64,000 nt of DNA from Jiella avicenniae (GCF_021390325.1 NZ_JAJUWU010000009.1:124001-188000), one strand, 5' to 3'. Positions 37,814 to 46,561 are shown, counted from the stretch's first letter. Made by a program: numbers and translations. Notes: a model not told the origin generated them from the sequence alone.

Positions 37814-39211
37814 TCAGGCAGCCTCCCTCGCCTTGCCACTTCGCCGTCCCATCAGTCTGCGCGTCTTTTTGAGATCGGCGATGGCTCGATCGGTCGACGA
37901 CGGCGGGCAGACATGGGCGGCGACCTCGTCCATCCGCTTCAGCGTGCGGCAATGGACGTCTTCCATGAGGATATGGGCGAACTCGCCGTTCCGGCCGATG
38001 CTCCAGAGCCCGTCGATGCCGGTCGAGCGGGCGAAGCGCCGGCGATCTTCCTCGTAGTCGAGCCGGTAGACCGGATAGGAGACCGGCGTTCTCATGATCC
38101 CGCCGGCGCCGAGATGTTTCCGGCGCAGATGCGGGTAGATCGCGCAGATGCCGTCGAGGCAGAGCGAGGCGAGCTTTTCGTTCGGCATGGTCCAGTACTC
38201 GTCGCCAACCTCGCAGCCGATGTCGGCGGTGATCAGCGTCTTTCCTTCGGGGGCCAGCCAGGGCATCGAGATCGGCGTCTCGGTGAGACGGAAGAACGGC
38301 ATGGTCCGGTCGGGCACCCAGAGCATCGTGTCGGGCAGGTAGTGGCGGCCCTCGAAGTGCAGATTGACGAAGATCATCGGCCGGTAGCGGAAACGCGTGA
38401 GATGATCGAGCGCGGCCGAACCTTCGACGAGCTTCGGCAGGACGTTGACCGGTGCAGTCGAGATCACGGCCGAGGCCTCGATCGTCTCGCCGCGCACGCG
38501 CAGGCCGCGCACCCGTCCGTCCTCGACGAGGATCTTCTCGACCGGCGATTCGAGCCTCACCAGATGACGGACCTGATCGAGCGTCGGTTCCAAAAGCCGC
38601 GCGATGCCGCCCTCGGGATAGACGTGGTAGATGCCGGCATTCTCGGGGCGTTCGTGGGAATAGCCGATGCAGACGGCGCGTCCGGTGATGCGTGCGGCCG
38701 CCTTGAGGTAGAGCGTCTTGAGGGCGCCGTTGGCCATCTTCTCGCCGACCGACGGGGCGAGGTCGCTCGCGGCCGTGCCCGACCAGGCTTCGGCGATCGG
38801 GATCGCCACCGCCTCGGCCAGGGCATCGCCGTAGTGATGGCGGAACCAGTCCTCGGCCGTCGTGATCTCGTGATGCCGGAAGCGGCTCGCCATCGCGCCG
38901 CGCACGAAGCGCGGCGAGCGCATCAGGCCGAAGGGATAGCCGTAGGAGGTGCCGCCGAGATGCACCGCTTCGCCATAGTGCCGGACCGGCCGGCAGATCC
39001 CGGCCGCACCGAGCGCGGCGGCCAGGCGGTTGTTCACGAAATGCGCGCCGAAATCGTAGGTGAAGCCGGCCGGATCCTTGAACGAGGCCATCATCCCGCC
39101 GATCGTCTTGCCCGCCTCGTAGACGGTGACCGGAAGGCCGCGGCGCTGCAGTTCGGCGGCGGCCGTCAGTCCGGCGATGCCGGCGCCCAGAATGGCGATC
39201 GGATGCATCAT
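37814..39211 (-). CDS. FAD-dependent oxidoreductase of the amine oxidase / protoporphyrinogen oxidase family
   Basis: This 465-aa flavoprotein begins MMHPIAILGAGIAGLTAAAELQRRG, with the dinucleotide-binding GxGxxG at residues 9-14 and the following acidic residue in VTVYEAGKTIGGM. The C-terminal FAD loop is GIDGLWSIGRNGEFAHILMEDV. The middle resembles the flavin amine oxidase group that includes HemY-type enzymes and desaturases. The reaction cannot be named from sequence. It stands alone upstream of the iron-transport genes. The 289-bp gap on its 5' side contains the palindrome TGATTAATCA near 39,325-39,334 and no gene. Confidence 0.75.
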   Translation of the reverse strand: MMHPIAILGAGIAGLTAAAELQRRGLPVTVYEAGKTIGGMMASFKDPAGFTYDFGAHFVNNRLAAALGAAGICRPVRHYGEAVHLGGTSYGYPFGLMRSPRFVRGAMASRFRHHEITTAEDWFRHHYGDALAEAVAIPIAEAWSGTAASDLAPSVGEKMANGALKTLYLKAAARITGRAVCIGYSHERPENAGIYHVYPEGGIARLLEPTLDQVRHLVRLESPVEKILVEDGRVRGLRVRGETIEASAVISTAPVNVLPKLVEGSAALDHLTRFRYRPMIFVNLHFEGRHYLPDTMLWVPDRTMPFFRLTETPISMPWLAPEGKTLITADIGCEVGDEYWTMPNEKLASLCLDGICAIYPHLRRKHLGAGGIMRTPVSYPVYRLDYEEDRRRFARSTGIDGLWSIGRNGEFAHILMEDVHCRTLKRMDEVAAHVCPPSSTDRAIADLKKTRRLMGRRSGKAREAA

Positions 39212-39500
39212 GCGCTCCCTCCTGAACGACGAGAGCGACCCCGAGCCCGAGGTTCGACGGCCTTTCCCGGTCGTGCAAGGCGGCGCTGCGGCTTCGTCGT
39301 CGCAGCAATGATAAGTGAAGCGTGATTAATCAGTCGTTGCCATTTGAGGCTGTGCCGTCCGTGCGACGGAAACGATCCGCGAAAGCGTCAACGAAGGGTT
39401 TACGGCCACCGCGACGCGCGAAAGGTCGATCCTCTGCCCCGCGTCAGAGCCAAGCCGGATAGCGGCGCGACGAAACGCACGCCGCGACGCCATGACATCG

Positions 39501-41150
39501 TCAGGCGGCGGAATCGGGATCGGAGAGAAACTGGTAGAGCCAGGTCTCCGTCAGCGTCTGATCGCCGCGCTTGAGATAGGCGCGAAGATCCACCGGATCG
39601 GCATCTTCGGCCTTCAGGTCGAAGGTCATGCGCCAGGCCGTGCCGACCTTCACCGAATAGCAGTCGATGTTCGAGAGTTCGCCGCGCGACGTCGACACGA
39701 CGGCCTCGACGCCCTCGGTCTCGCGGTCGAGCCTTGCGACGAAGCCGCCGTCGAAATCGACCGCGAATTTGACCACGCCCTTCGGCCGCGGCTGACCGGC
39801 GATGCCGCCCCGGCCGATGCGCGTCGCGGTGACGGCGCTGACCTCGCTCGGATGCGGCTCGTCCCTGGCCCAGGTAAGGCGGTAGGAGAGGGGGATCTCG
39901 TCGCCCTTTTTCACGGGCTTTTCGGAAAGCCAATAGGCGACGATGTTGTCGTGGATCTCGTCGTCGGTGGGAATTTCGACGAGTTGCACCTCGCCCTGGC
40001 CCCAGTCGCCCTTCGGCTCGATCCAGACGCTCGGTCGCTTCTCGTAGAAGACGCCGTCGTCCTCGTAGTTGGAAAAGGCGCGATCGCGCTGCAGGAGCCC
40101 GAAGCCCTTAGGGTTCTTGTCGGAGAAGCTCGATGTGCGGACCACGGAGGGATTGTTCAGCGGCCGCCAGATCCGCTCGTTGCCGCCGCTGTGAATCGCC
40201 AGACCGTCACTGTCGTGGATCTCGGGCCGCCAGTCGACGCGGTCCGGCCTGTCGGTTTCGGAGAACCAGAACATCGAGGTCAGGGGCGCGAGCCCGAGGC
40301 GCGCGATGTCGTCGCGGGCGAAGAACCGGCTGTCGATGTCCATGACGACCGGGCCGTGCTTGCCGACGTCCATGCGGAAGACGCCGGTCATGCGCGGCGA
40401 ATCGATCAGGCAGGTGATGACGAGCTCGTGGCCGGGGGTAGCGGAGCGTTCGAGGAAGTAGTCGGTGAAACGCGGAAACTCCTCCGGCGTCGGCATGGCG
40501 ACGTCGATGGCGAGTGCGCGCGCCGAAAGGCCGAACTGGTCGAGTTCGCCGGACGACCGGAAATAGGCGGCGCCGAGGAAGGCCAGCCAGTCGTTCTTCT
40601 GATCGGGCGCCATCACCCGCAGGCCGGCATAGCCGATGTCCTTCGGCAGCTTGCGGGCCGGGCTGTCGGCTGGCATGTCGAAAACGGCCGGGTCGTAGCG
40701 CAACTCCCGCGACTCTCCTCCATCGACCACATGGATTCCGACCGGGAGCTGGAAGTAGCGGCCGAGGTGGAAAAGCCGGACCGGCGCCTCGCCGTCGGCG
40801 ACCTTCAACGTCGCCTCCGGCCTGTACTTGATCTTCCAGTGAGCGTCGAAGTCGATCTGGTCCAGCACCTCGGGATCGCGCGGCCGCGGCGGGATGTAGG
40901 GCTGCATCGCCATGCGCCGGGCATGCTCGGCGAGGAGTTCGAAGGAGAAGGGCCTGGCGTTCTCGAACGAGAGCAGGCCCTCCTCGGCGAAGGCCCGGCC
41001 GCCGGCAGGCAACAGGCCGAGCGCCGCCGCCGCGGTCAGGAAGGTGCGGCGACTCAAGCCCGGCCGGTCGGCCGGGATCGCAAAATCTGCAGAGCCCGTG
41101 CGCCCTGCACGATGAGCCGTCCCGTCCGGTCGTTCGCTACGCTCATGCAT
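39501..41150 (-). CDS. Periplasmic glucan biosynthesis protein (OpgG/MdoG family)
   Basis: This 549-aa exported protein has a twin-arginine signal (SRRTFL at residues 33-38, then AAALGLLPAGGRAFA, cleavage near 55). It then covers the full OpgG/OpgD fold: FSFELLAEHARRMA, FDAHWKIKYRPEA, GYAGLRVMAP, and GGNERIWRPLNNPSVVRTSSFSDKNPKGFGL, up to the C-terminal immunoglobulin-like domain. Family members process osmoregulated periplasmic beta-glucans. The Tat signal favours the OpgD-like branch. No opgH glucosyltransferase is adjacent, which is unusual. ATG 41150 was chosen; a second ATG at 41165 is also possible. Confidence 0.88.
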   Translation of the reverse strand: MHERSERPDGTAHRAGRTGSADFAIPADRPGLSRRTFLTAAAALGLLPAGGRAFAEEGLLSFENARPFSFELLAEHARRMAMQPYIPPRPRDPEVLDQIDFDAHWKIKYRPEATLKVADGEAPVRLFHLGRYFQLPVGIHVVDGGESRELRYDPAVFDMPADSPARKLPKDIGYAGLRVMAPDQKNDWLAFLGAAYFRSSGELDQFGLSARALAIDVAMPTPEEFPRFTDYFLERSATPGHELVITCLIDSPRMTGVFRMDVGKHGPVVMDIDSRFFARDDIARLGLAPLTSMFWFSETDRPDRVDWRPEIHDSDGLAIHSGGNERIWRPLNNPSVVRTSSFSDKNPKGFGLLQRDRAFSNYEDDGVFYEKRPSVWIEPKGDWGQGEVQLVEIPTDDEIHDNIVAYWLSEKPVKKGDEIPLSYRLTWARDEPHPSEVSAVTATRIGRGGIAGQPRPKGVVKFAVDFDGGFVARLDRETEGVEAVVSTSRGELSNIDCYSVKVGTAWRMTFDLKAEDADPVDLRAYLKRGDQTLTETWLYQFLSDPDSAA

Positions 41151-41718
41151 GAATCTCGTCCCCATATCCAAAGCTCGCGACAATGAAGCGCTCGTTCGTG
41201 CCGCGAAGTTGGGGCCGATTTTGTCACCGGTAAGGCGATATCTGCATAACAGATATGCATTCACTGAACATGATGATGGAATCGGCATGGTCGATCGTCG
41301 TCGCGCGGCACCACGAGGATCACGCATATTTCCAACGGAACAATGGGTTGTCCCCTCGCGGGAGACATACGCGGCTGCCTTTGAGGCCGATCGAAACTAC
41401 AGTTGCCGCCCGGAGAATTTCCCGGTGTCCGAAGCCGGCATCCGATCTCGTCTTGTCGCCCGAACTCGTCGGTGGAAGCGGCGTCGCCGATGGGTATGCA
41501 TGGACCCCCCATCGAGCGACTTGCCGGTTCGCCTCGGGAGTATTGTCGAACTCGCGACGATCCTCGCAGACGCCCCATCGATCGGGCATCCGTCTCGATC
41601 CGTGTAGTGAAATAATACTTTCATGGACTGAAACCCGATCGCCGGCGACATTTCAGCCGAGTTTTAATTCACCGTTGACGGTTCGATGCTTGAGTTGTGC
41701 AGGGGCAAGGGCATCGTA
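41151..41718. other. 568-bp intergenic region with an AT-rich inverted repeat
   Basis: No credible gene was found between opgG (minus) and the EAL gene (plus); both promoters should lie here. At 41238-41256 ATATCTG and CAGATAT form a perfect 7-bp inverted repeat around CATAA, within a locally AT-rich patch about 90 bp upstream of opgG. This is a reasonable operator candidate. Nearer the EAL gene, GTGAAATAATACTTTC and GTTTTAATTC are AT-rich and promoter-like, but boxes cannot be fixed. Confidence 0.4.
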
Positions 41719-43380
41719 ATGGCAAAGTTCATCGTCAGTCTGGTTTCTGCAAGGCAACAGCAAACGGCGGCGCTTCTTGCGGGAGCGGTCGCCTTCCTGC
41801 TGCTCTGCCTCTTGGTCGCCGGTGTCGCCAAGGAGGTTGCGGCCATCGCGATCGAGCGGGAGAGCCGTGAGATCCTGCAGCCGATGATCGATCGCAAGTA
41901 TCTGGTCCAAAAGGCCTTTGCTCTGTTGGAGAGGGACGCGACGGCAGAGCCCTGCAGTCCCTTGTTTCTCGACCAGATGCGACGCATCTCGTTGCTGCCG
42001 GACGGGTTGCATGAATTCGTCTATGTCGGCGAGGCGGGTATCGCCTGTTCGGTGACGCAGGGTCGGCTGGCGAGCCCCGTGCCGCTGCGTGAAGCCGATG
42101 CGACCTTGTCGGGACCATCCGGGCCGATCGAATTCTGGGCGGAGCGGGAGATGACGGACCTCGGATTCGCGGGCGTCGTCAGCTCGATCGTGAAAGGCGG
42201 CCCCTTCGCGGTGCTCTATCCAAAGCCGAAAGACGATCTGCCGCTGGTGAGTTGGCTTCAATACGAATGGGGGATCGAGGACGACCGCCGCTCGTTCTTG
42301 CCGCGCGGGGGCGTCGCAGGGATCTACGATAGCAACGTCGGCTCCAATGTCCTCGACCTCTTTTCGCTGTCGCCGGCCGTCCGGGGCATCTATTGCGACA
42401 CGCCGAATGGTGGCATCTGCGTCGCGACCGTCGTCCCGATCCTGCCGCTCCTGGCCAAGGGCTGGCCGATCCTCCTCGCGGCGTTGTTCCTGACCGCGCT
42501 CGCGGCCATGGGTGTCGCGAGCCAGGTGCGGGCTGCCGTGGCGCGGCGGTGGTCGCTGAAGTCGCGCTTCCTCAGAACGCTCGGGCCGGACACGATCCAG
42601 TGTCTCTATCAGCCGATCGTCAACTTGAAGACAGGTGAGATCGAGGCCTGCGAAGTTCTTGCGCGCTGGCGTGACGTCGACGGCAGCACGGTCTTTCCCG
42701 ACTGCTTCATCCCGATTGTCGAAGGAAGCCATCGGACGTTCGAGTTCACGCGTCTGGTCGTCGACCGTGCGTATCGCGAACTCTCGCAGATCGACACTGG
42801 AAGCACTCCGCTCTACGTCACTTTCAACATCTTTCCGTCCGACCTTCAGGAGCCCGGCCTTTCGGATGTCTTTTCAGACTTCGTCGCCGATTGCGAGCGT
42901 TTCGTCCCGGTGGCTGAACTCGTCGAAAGCGAGGCGATCGACGTGAAGACCATGCAGTCGCGCGTGGACATGCTGCGGGCTTCCGGCACCAAGGTCTTGA
43001 TCGACGACTTCGGGGCGGGCTACTCCAATATCAAGAACCTCGTCGATCTGTCGGTCGACGGCGTGAAGATCGATCGCTCTTTTGCCATGGCGGCGGACGG
43101 AACGGTGGCTGCGCGGATGCTCGACCTCGCCGTCGAGATGGTCCACGCCGCGGGACGCACGATCATCGTCGAGGGGATCGAAACCCAGGAACGGCTCGAA
43201 AAGTTGCGACGGCATCATCCGGCCGTCGATTTCGTCCAGGGATTTCATCTCTCCCGGCCCGTCGACGTCGCGACGTTCGAGAGGCTTCGCGCCGAGGCTG
43301 AACAGAGGCCGAGCCGGTCCTTGGCCGGACGAGCACCCGCGACCGCCGGCGAAGAAGCGAAGGTCGAGGCCTTCGCCTGA
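41719..43380 (+). CDS. Membrane-bound EAL-domain cyclic-di-GMP phosphodiesterase with CSS-like sensor
   Basis: This 553-aa protein has a first membrane segment at residues about 17-38, a periplasmic domain of about 190 residues, a second segment near 255-275 and a cytoplasmic EAL domain. The periplasmic part holds PCSP and other cysteines (AEPCSP, IACSV, IYCDTPNGGIC), resembling redox-sensitive CSS-motif sensors. In the EAL domain the signature is EVL (312-314) and the metal-binding pair is DD at 429-430 (IDDFGAGYSN). VKIDRSF, EGIET and QGFHLS are present, so activity is likely. The ATG at 41719 follows AAGGG at 7 nt. It should lower c-di-GMP in response to the envelope redox state. Confidence 0.85.
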   Translation: MAKFIVSLVSARQQQTAALLAGAVAFLLLCLLVAGVAKEVAAIAIERESREILQPMIDRKYLVQKAFALLERDATAEPCSPLFLDQMRRISLLPDGLHEFVYVGEAGIACSVTQGRLASPVPLREADATLSGPSGPIEFWAEREMTDLGFAGVVSSIVKGGPFAVLYPKPKDDLPLVSWLQYEWGIEDDRRSFLPRGGVAGIYDSNVGSNVLDLFSLSPAVRGIYCDTPNGGICVATVVPILPLLAKGWPILLAALFLTALAAMGVASQVRAAVARRWSLKSRFLRTLGPDTIQCLYQPIVNLKTGEIEACEVLARWRDVDGSTVFPDCFIPIVEGSHRTFEFTRLVVDRAYRELSQIDTGSTPLYVTFNIFPSDLQEPGLSDVFSDFVADCERFVPVAELVESEAIDVKTMQSRVDMLRASGTKVLIDDFGAGYSNIKNLVDLSVDGVKIDRSFAMAADGTVAARMLDLAVEMVHAAGRTIIVEGIETQERLEKLRRHHPAVDFVQGFHLSRPVDVATFERLRAEAEQRPSRSLAGRAPATAGEEAKVEAFA

Positions 43381-43425
43381 TCGCTGCGGAGCTGCGGAAA
43401 TCCCATCCGAGGTCCGGCCGGTGCC

Positions 43426-43773
43426 TCACTCTTCGAAAGACTGCTCCACGGAATCCGCGATCTCGTCGTCGCCCGCCTCGTTCGGATCGAGGCGGCGCTT
43501 GGCGCCCCAGCGGTCGAGAACGGCGTTGATGTCGTCCGCCACGAAGAACCGCGCCGCATCCTTGTCGTAGCCGTCGTCCATCAAGACGTCGTAGTCCGTA
43601 TGCTCGTGCCGGATGCGGGCGACGGCCGCGAGCCACACCGCCGCTTCCGCCGAAAGGCTGCGCATGTGCCGCGAACGGGCGGCCTCGCGGATGGCTTCGG
43701 CGTCGATGAACGGCGCCCTCGGGATCGTCGCCGTCACCGCCCGCATGATGCGCTTCTGTCGTTCCGTCGCCAT
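43426..43773 (-). CDS. DUF2293 domain protein
   Basis: This 115-aa cytoplasmic protein matches the DUF2293 pattern: RRIM-like start, IPRAPFIDAEAIREAA, HMRSLSAEAAVWLAAVARIRHEHTDYDVLMDDGYDKDAARFFV, then LDRWGAKRRLDP. The RHEHTDYD segment is the family's most conserved part. The biochemical role is unknown. It follows the TrmO gene by 7 bp and is therefore its operon partner. The acidic tail EAGDDEIADSVEQSFEE is probably flexible. It converges with the EAL gene across 45 bp. Confidence 0.85.
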   Translation of the reverse strand: MATERQKRIMRAVTATIPRAPFIDAEAIREAARSRHMRSLSAEAAVWLAAVARIRHEHTDYDVLMDDGYDKDAARFFVADDINAVLDRWGAKRRLDPNEAGDDEIADSVEQSFEE

Positions 43774-43780
43774 GGTCCCG

Positions 43781-44275
43781 TCAGTCCTGCGCCGGCCGGT
43801 CGACCGAGGCGAAATAGGGCTTGATGTCGAGGAGCGGCGTCTTGTCGACGACGTCGATCGCGTCGAGGCCGAGGACGCCCGTATCGGGATCGAGGGCGAC
43901 GATTCGCGCCAGATGCAGGCCGATCGGATTGGGCCGCGCGGGCGAGCGCAGGGAAAACGTGCCGCGCGCCGTCTCGGCATGGCGGGGCTTCTGCATGGCG
44001 AGGTCGCGGCGCGCACCGTGCAGCCAGCTCAGGCAGAAGACGTGATCGCCCACCGACAGGCCGGACAGCGCCTCGCGCCAAGGTCGATCGATCTCGACGC
44101 CGCCGCCGCCGCCCGCCTCCAGGGCGGCGCGGCGATTCTTCGGGCAGGCGTCGCGTTCACCGAAGGGCGAGCGCAACCGGCCGATGAAGACGAGGCCGGC
44201 ATCGTCGGCCGCCGGCATGGGACCCGAGAAGTACACCTCGCCGGGGCGGGCTGGACGCGGGTTCGGGGCGCTCAT
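43781..44275 (-). CDS. tRNA (N6-threonylcarbamoyladenosine) methyltransferase, TrmO/TsaA family
   Basis: This 164-aa protein carries the TsaA/TrmO fold: FIGRLRSPFGERDACPKN near the N terminus, LSWLHGARRD, then the diagnostic RPNPIGLHLARI and GLDAIDVVDKTPLLDIKPYF. TrmO uses SAM to methylate t6A at position 37 of threonine tRNAs. It lacks the C-terminal extension of the E. coli enzyme, as is common in short family members. GTGGAGA precedes the ATG at 44275. It is divergent from the ArsR-methyltransferase regulator and followed by the DUF2293 gene. Family is clear, exact substrate inferred. Confidence 0.85.
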   Translation of the reverse strand: MSAPNPRPARPGEVYFSGPMPAADDAGLVFIGRLRSPFGERDACPKNRRAALEAGGGGGVEIDRPWREALSGLSVGDHVFCLSWLHGARRDLAMQKPRHAETARGTFSLRSPARPNPIGLHLARIVALDPDTGVLGLDAIDVVDKTPLLDIKPYFASVDRPAQD

Positions 44276-44393
44276 GGCATGTCTCCACAATGGCCTGCGG
44301 GTTTCTGTCCGTCGCTTCGGGAGAGGGGACGGCGCGAAGCCGCTTCGTCATCACCCGGCGCGAGAAAAATCGGGTGACAGATCGCGAAAGTGC

Positions 44394-44431
44394 TTGCGTT
44401 CATTGGCGGTGTCACATAAACATATCTTTAT
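44394..44431 (+). promoter_or_regulatory. Probable promoter overlapped by an AT-rich palindrome (operator of the ArsR-type regulator)
   Basis: A possible -35 TTGCGT (44394-44399) is 17 nt from a possible -10 TAAACA (44417-44422). Over the -10 lies ATAAACATATCTTTAT (44416-44431), an inverted repeat broken at one base pair. The ATG at 44450 follows 18 bp later. The geometry suggests autorepression by the downstream ArsR-family protein. A second inverted repeat, TCACCCG/CGGGTGA with a 13-nt spacer (44351-44377), lies further up, toward trmO. Confidence 0.5.
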
Positions 44432-44449
44432 ATCCTAATCGAGTTGGCC

Positions 44450-45463
44450 ATGTTGGACGTCCGCAAATTTCCGTTCGAGCCCTTTGTCGATCTGCTGCGC
44501 GCCGCAGCCGAGCCGACGAGGCTGCGGCTGCTCGTCCTTCTTTCCGGAGCCGATCTGACCGTCAGCGAGCTTACGACGATTCTCGGCCAGTCGCAGCCGC
44601 GGATCTCGCGTCATCTGAAGCTGCTGTCCGAGGCCGGCCTGATCTCCCGCTACCAGGAAGGGTCCTGGGCATTCTTCCGGGCGAGCGACTCTCCGGTGGC
44701 GCTGCCCGTCATGCGGGCGCTGGTCGGCTGGCTCGATTCCGCCGATCCCGTGCTCGCCCGCGATGCCGAGCGGTTGGAGGAGGTGCGGGCGAAGCGGGCC
44801 GAGCGGGCGGCGGACTATTTCGCCCGCAATGCCGAGGAATGGGACCGTATCCGCAAGCTCCACGTCTCCGACGCCGAGGTCGAGGCGGCGCTGCTTCAGG
44901 CCCTCGGCCGGCGGCGGTTCGACACGCTTCTCGACGTCGGGACCGGAACCGGACGGATGCTGGAGTTTCTCTCGTCCCATTGCGAGCGGGCGGTGGGGAT
45001 CGATTCCTCCCGGGAGATGCTGTCGGTCGCCCGGGCGAAGCTCGATGCCGCCAAGGTCGGCAATGCGCAGGTCAGGCTCGGCAGCGTCTATCATCTGCCG
45101 ATCGAGCGCGGCGGTTTCGATCTCGTCGTCATCCATCAGGTGCTGCATTATCTCGACGATCCGGCCCGGGCCGTGCGCGAGGCGGCAGGCGCGCTCGCCC
45201 CCGGTGGGCGGCTGGCGATCATCGACTTCGCTCCCCACGATCTGGAATTCCTGCGCAGCCAGTATGCCCATCTGCGCCTCGGCTTCGCCGACCAGACGCT
45301 GGCCTCCTATGCCGAGGCGGCGGGGCTGACCGTCCGGACGCTCACCCATCTGAAATCGACGGCCACCGCCGCCGGCGAACTCACCGTCACGCTGCTTCTC
45401 GCCGAGGACCAGCGGCTCCTGGTCGCCGCCGAGGATGCGGCCCGAACGTCAACGACAAGCTGA
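44450..45463 (+). CDS. ArsR-family regulator fused to a SAM-dependent methyltransferase domain
   Basis: This 337-aa protein has an N-terminal winged helix (about residues 8-95, RAAAEPTRLRLLVLLSGADLTVSELTTILGQSQPRISRHLKLLSEAGLI, reported here in pieces) of the ArsR type without metal-site cysteines. A class I methyltransferase domain follows with motif I DVGTGTG at 162-168. It stands 12 bp before metF. Regulators of this architecture, such as SahR, sense S-adenosylhomocysteine and control methionine-cycle genes, so control of metF and itself is the natural inference. I chose the ATG at 44450 over an in-frame TTG at 44444. Confidence 0.85.
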   Translation: MLDVRKFPFEPFVDLLRAAAEPTRLRLLVLLSGADLTVSELTTILGQSQPRISRHLKLLSEAGLISRYQEGSWAFFRASDSPVALPVMRALVGWLDSADPVLARDAERLEEVRAKRAERAADYFARNAEEWDRIRKLHVSDAEVEAALLQALGRRRFDTLLDVGTGTGRMLEFLSSHCERAVGIDSSREMLSVARAKLDAAKVGNAQVRLGSVYHLPIERGGFDLVVIHQVLHYLDDPARAVREAAGALAPGGRLAIIDFAPHDLEFLRSQYAHLRLGFADQTLASYAEAAGLTVRTLTHLKSTATAAGELTVTLLLAEDQRLLVAAEDAARTSTTS

Positions 45464-45475
45464 GGAAACAACGCC

Positions 45476-46387
45476 ATGAGTCAGGTCAACGCCCTGTCGA
45501 ATTCCGGCATCCGCGTCTCGTTCGAATTCTTCCCGCCGAAGACCGAGAAGATGGAGGAGAACCTTTGGCGCTCCATCGAGCGGCTGGCGCCGATGCAGCC
45601 GACATTCGTCTCTGTGACGTATGGCGCAGGTGGCTCGACCCGCGAGCGCACCCACCACACGATCTCGCGGATCCTCAAGGAGACGAGCCTCGTGCCGGCG
45701 GCGCATCTGACCTGCGTCGACGCCTCGCGCGAGGAGGTCGACGACGTCGTCCGCCAGTATCGCGACACCGGCGTCAAGCACTTCGTGGCCCTGCGCGGCG
45801 ACAGCCAGGCGGGCGTCGGCGGCAAATACGTCGCGCGGGAAGACGGCTATCGCAATGCGGTCGAACTCGTCGCCGGCCTGAAGGCGATCGACGACTTCGA
45901 GATTTCCGTGGCGGCCTATCCGGAAAAGCACCCCGAGAGCCCGGACTTCGCCACCGACATCGATCTCTTGAAGCGAAAGGTCGACAACGGCGCCACCCGG
46001 GCGATCACCCAGTTCTTCTTCGACAACGACGTCTTCGAGCGTTACGTCGAACGTGCGCGCAAAGCCGGGATCTACATCCCGATCGTGCCCGGCATCGCGC
46101 CGATCCACGACTTCACCAAGATCGCCCGTTTCGCCGGCGCCACCGGAGCAAGTATTCCGGCATGGCTCGCCGCGCGGTTCGACGGACTGGATGGCGACGA
46201 GCAGACCCATTCGCACGTCTCGGCGGCTTTCTGCGCCGAACAGGTTCTCGACCTGACGAAGCGCGGCATCTCCGATTTCCACTTCTACACGATGAACCGT
46301 GCCGACCTCGTCTATTCGATCTGCCACATCCTCGGCCTGCGCGCGGCGCTGCCGAAAGGCAAGCTGGAGGCCGCGGCTGCGGCATGA
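45476..46387 (+). CDS. metF: 5,10-methylenetetrahydrofolate reductase
   Basis: This 303-aa FAD enzyme reduces methylene-THF to methyl-THF for methionine synthesis. The N-terminal SFEFFPPKTEKMEENLW holds the catalytic-region glutamate. FVSVTYGAGGSTRERT, ALRGDSQAGVGG and ITQFFFDNDVF follow the family order, and HFYTMNRADLVYSIC ends the barrel. Length is normal. It follows the ArsR-methyltransferase gene by 12 bp as one operon, and a good terminator lies 40 bp after its stop. Regulation by the upstream protein through the palindrome at 44416 is likely. Confidence 0.95.
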   Translation: MSQVNALSNSGIRVSFEFFPPKTEKMEENLWRSIERLAPMQPTFVSVTYGAGGSTRERTHHTISRILKETSLVPAAHLTCVDASREEVDDVVRQYRDTGVKHFVALRGDSQAGVGGKYVAREDGYRNAVELVAGLKAIDDFEISVAAYPEKHPESPDFATDIDLLKRKVDNGATRAITQFFFDNDVFERYVERARKAGIYIPIVPGIAPIHDFTKIARFAGATGASIPAWLAARFDGLDGDEQTHSHVSAAFCAEQVLDLTKRGISDFHFYTMNRADLVYSICHILGLRAALPKGKLEAAAAA

Positions 46388-46426
46388 ACAATCGGCCGCA
46401 TCGGCGGCCGCGACGATCCGCAAATG

Positions 46427-46459
46427 AGGAAAGGCCGGGTTTCCCCGGCCTTTCCTGTT
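46427..46459 (+). terminator. Intrinsic terminator of metF
   Basis: AGGAAAGGCCGGG (46427-46439) pairs perfectly with CCCGGCCTTTCCT (46444-46456) across a TTTC loop, then GTTT. The T tail is short but the stem of 13 bp is strong. Confidence 0.75.
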
Positions 46460-46561
46460 TCGTCCCGCTTCGAAGACGGGGAGCGGCTGGGGCCGGATCC
46501 GTCGTCGAGACTTATTCGAAGGCCTCGACGTGGCCCGCCCATTGCGCCTCCTGGCACTGGC

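Noticed and set aside
44276-44449. SAM- or SAH-sensing riboswitch upstream of the regulator-metF operon
   Set aside because: The leader after the proposed promoter is too short for such a riboswitch, and I see none of the conserved SAM-II or SAH pseudoknot segments. The palindrome explains regulation better.
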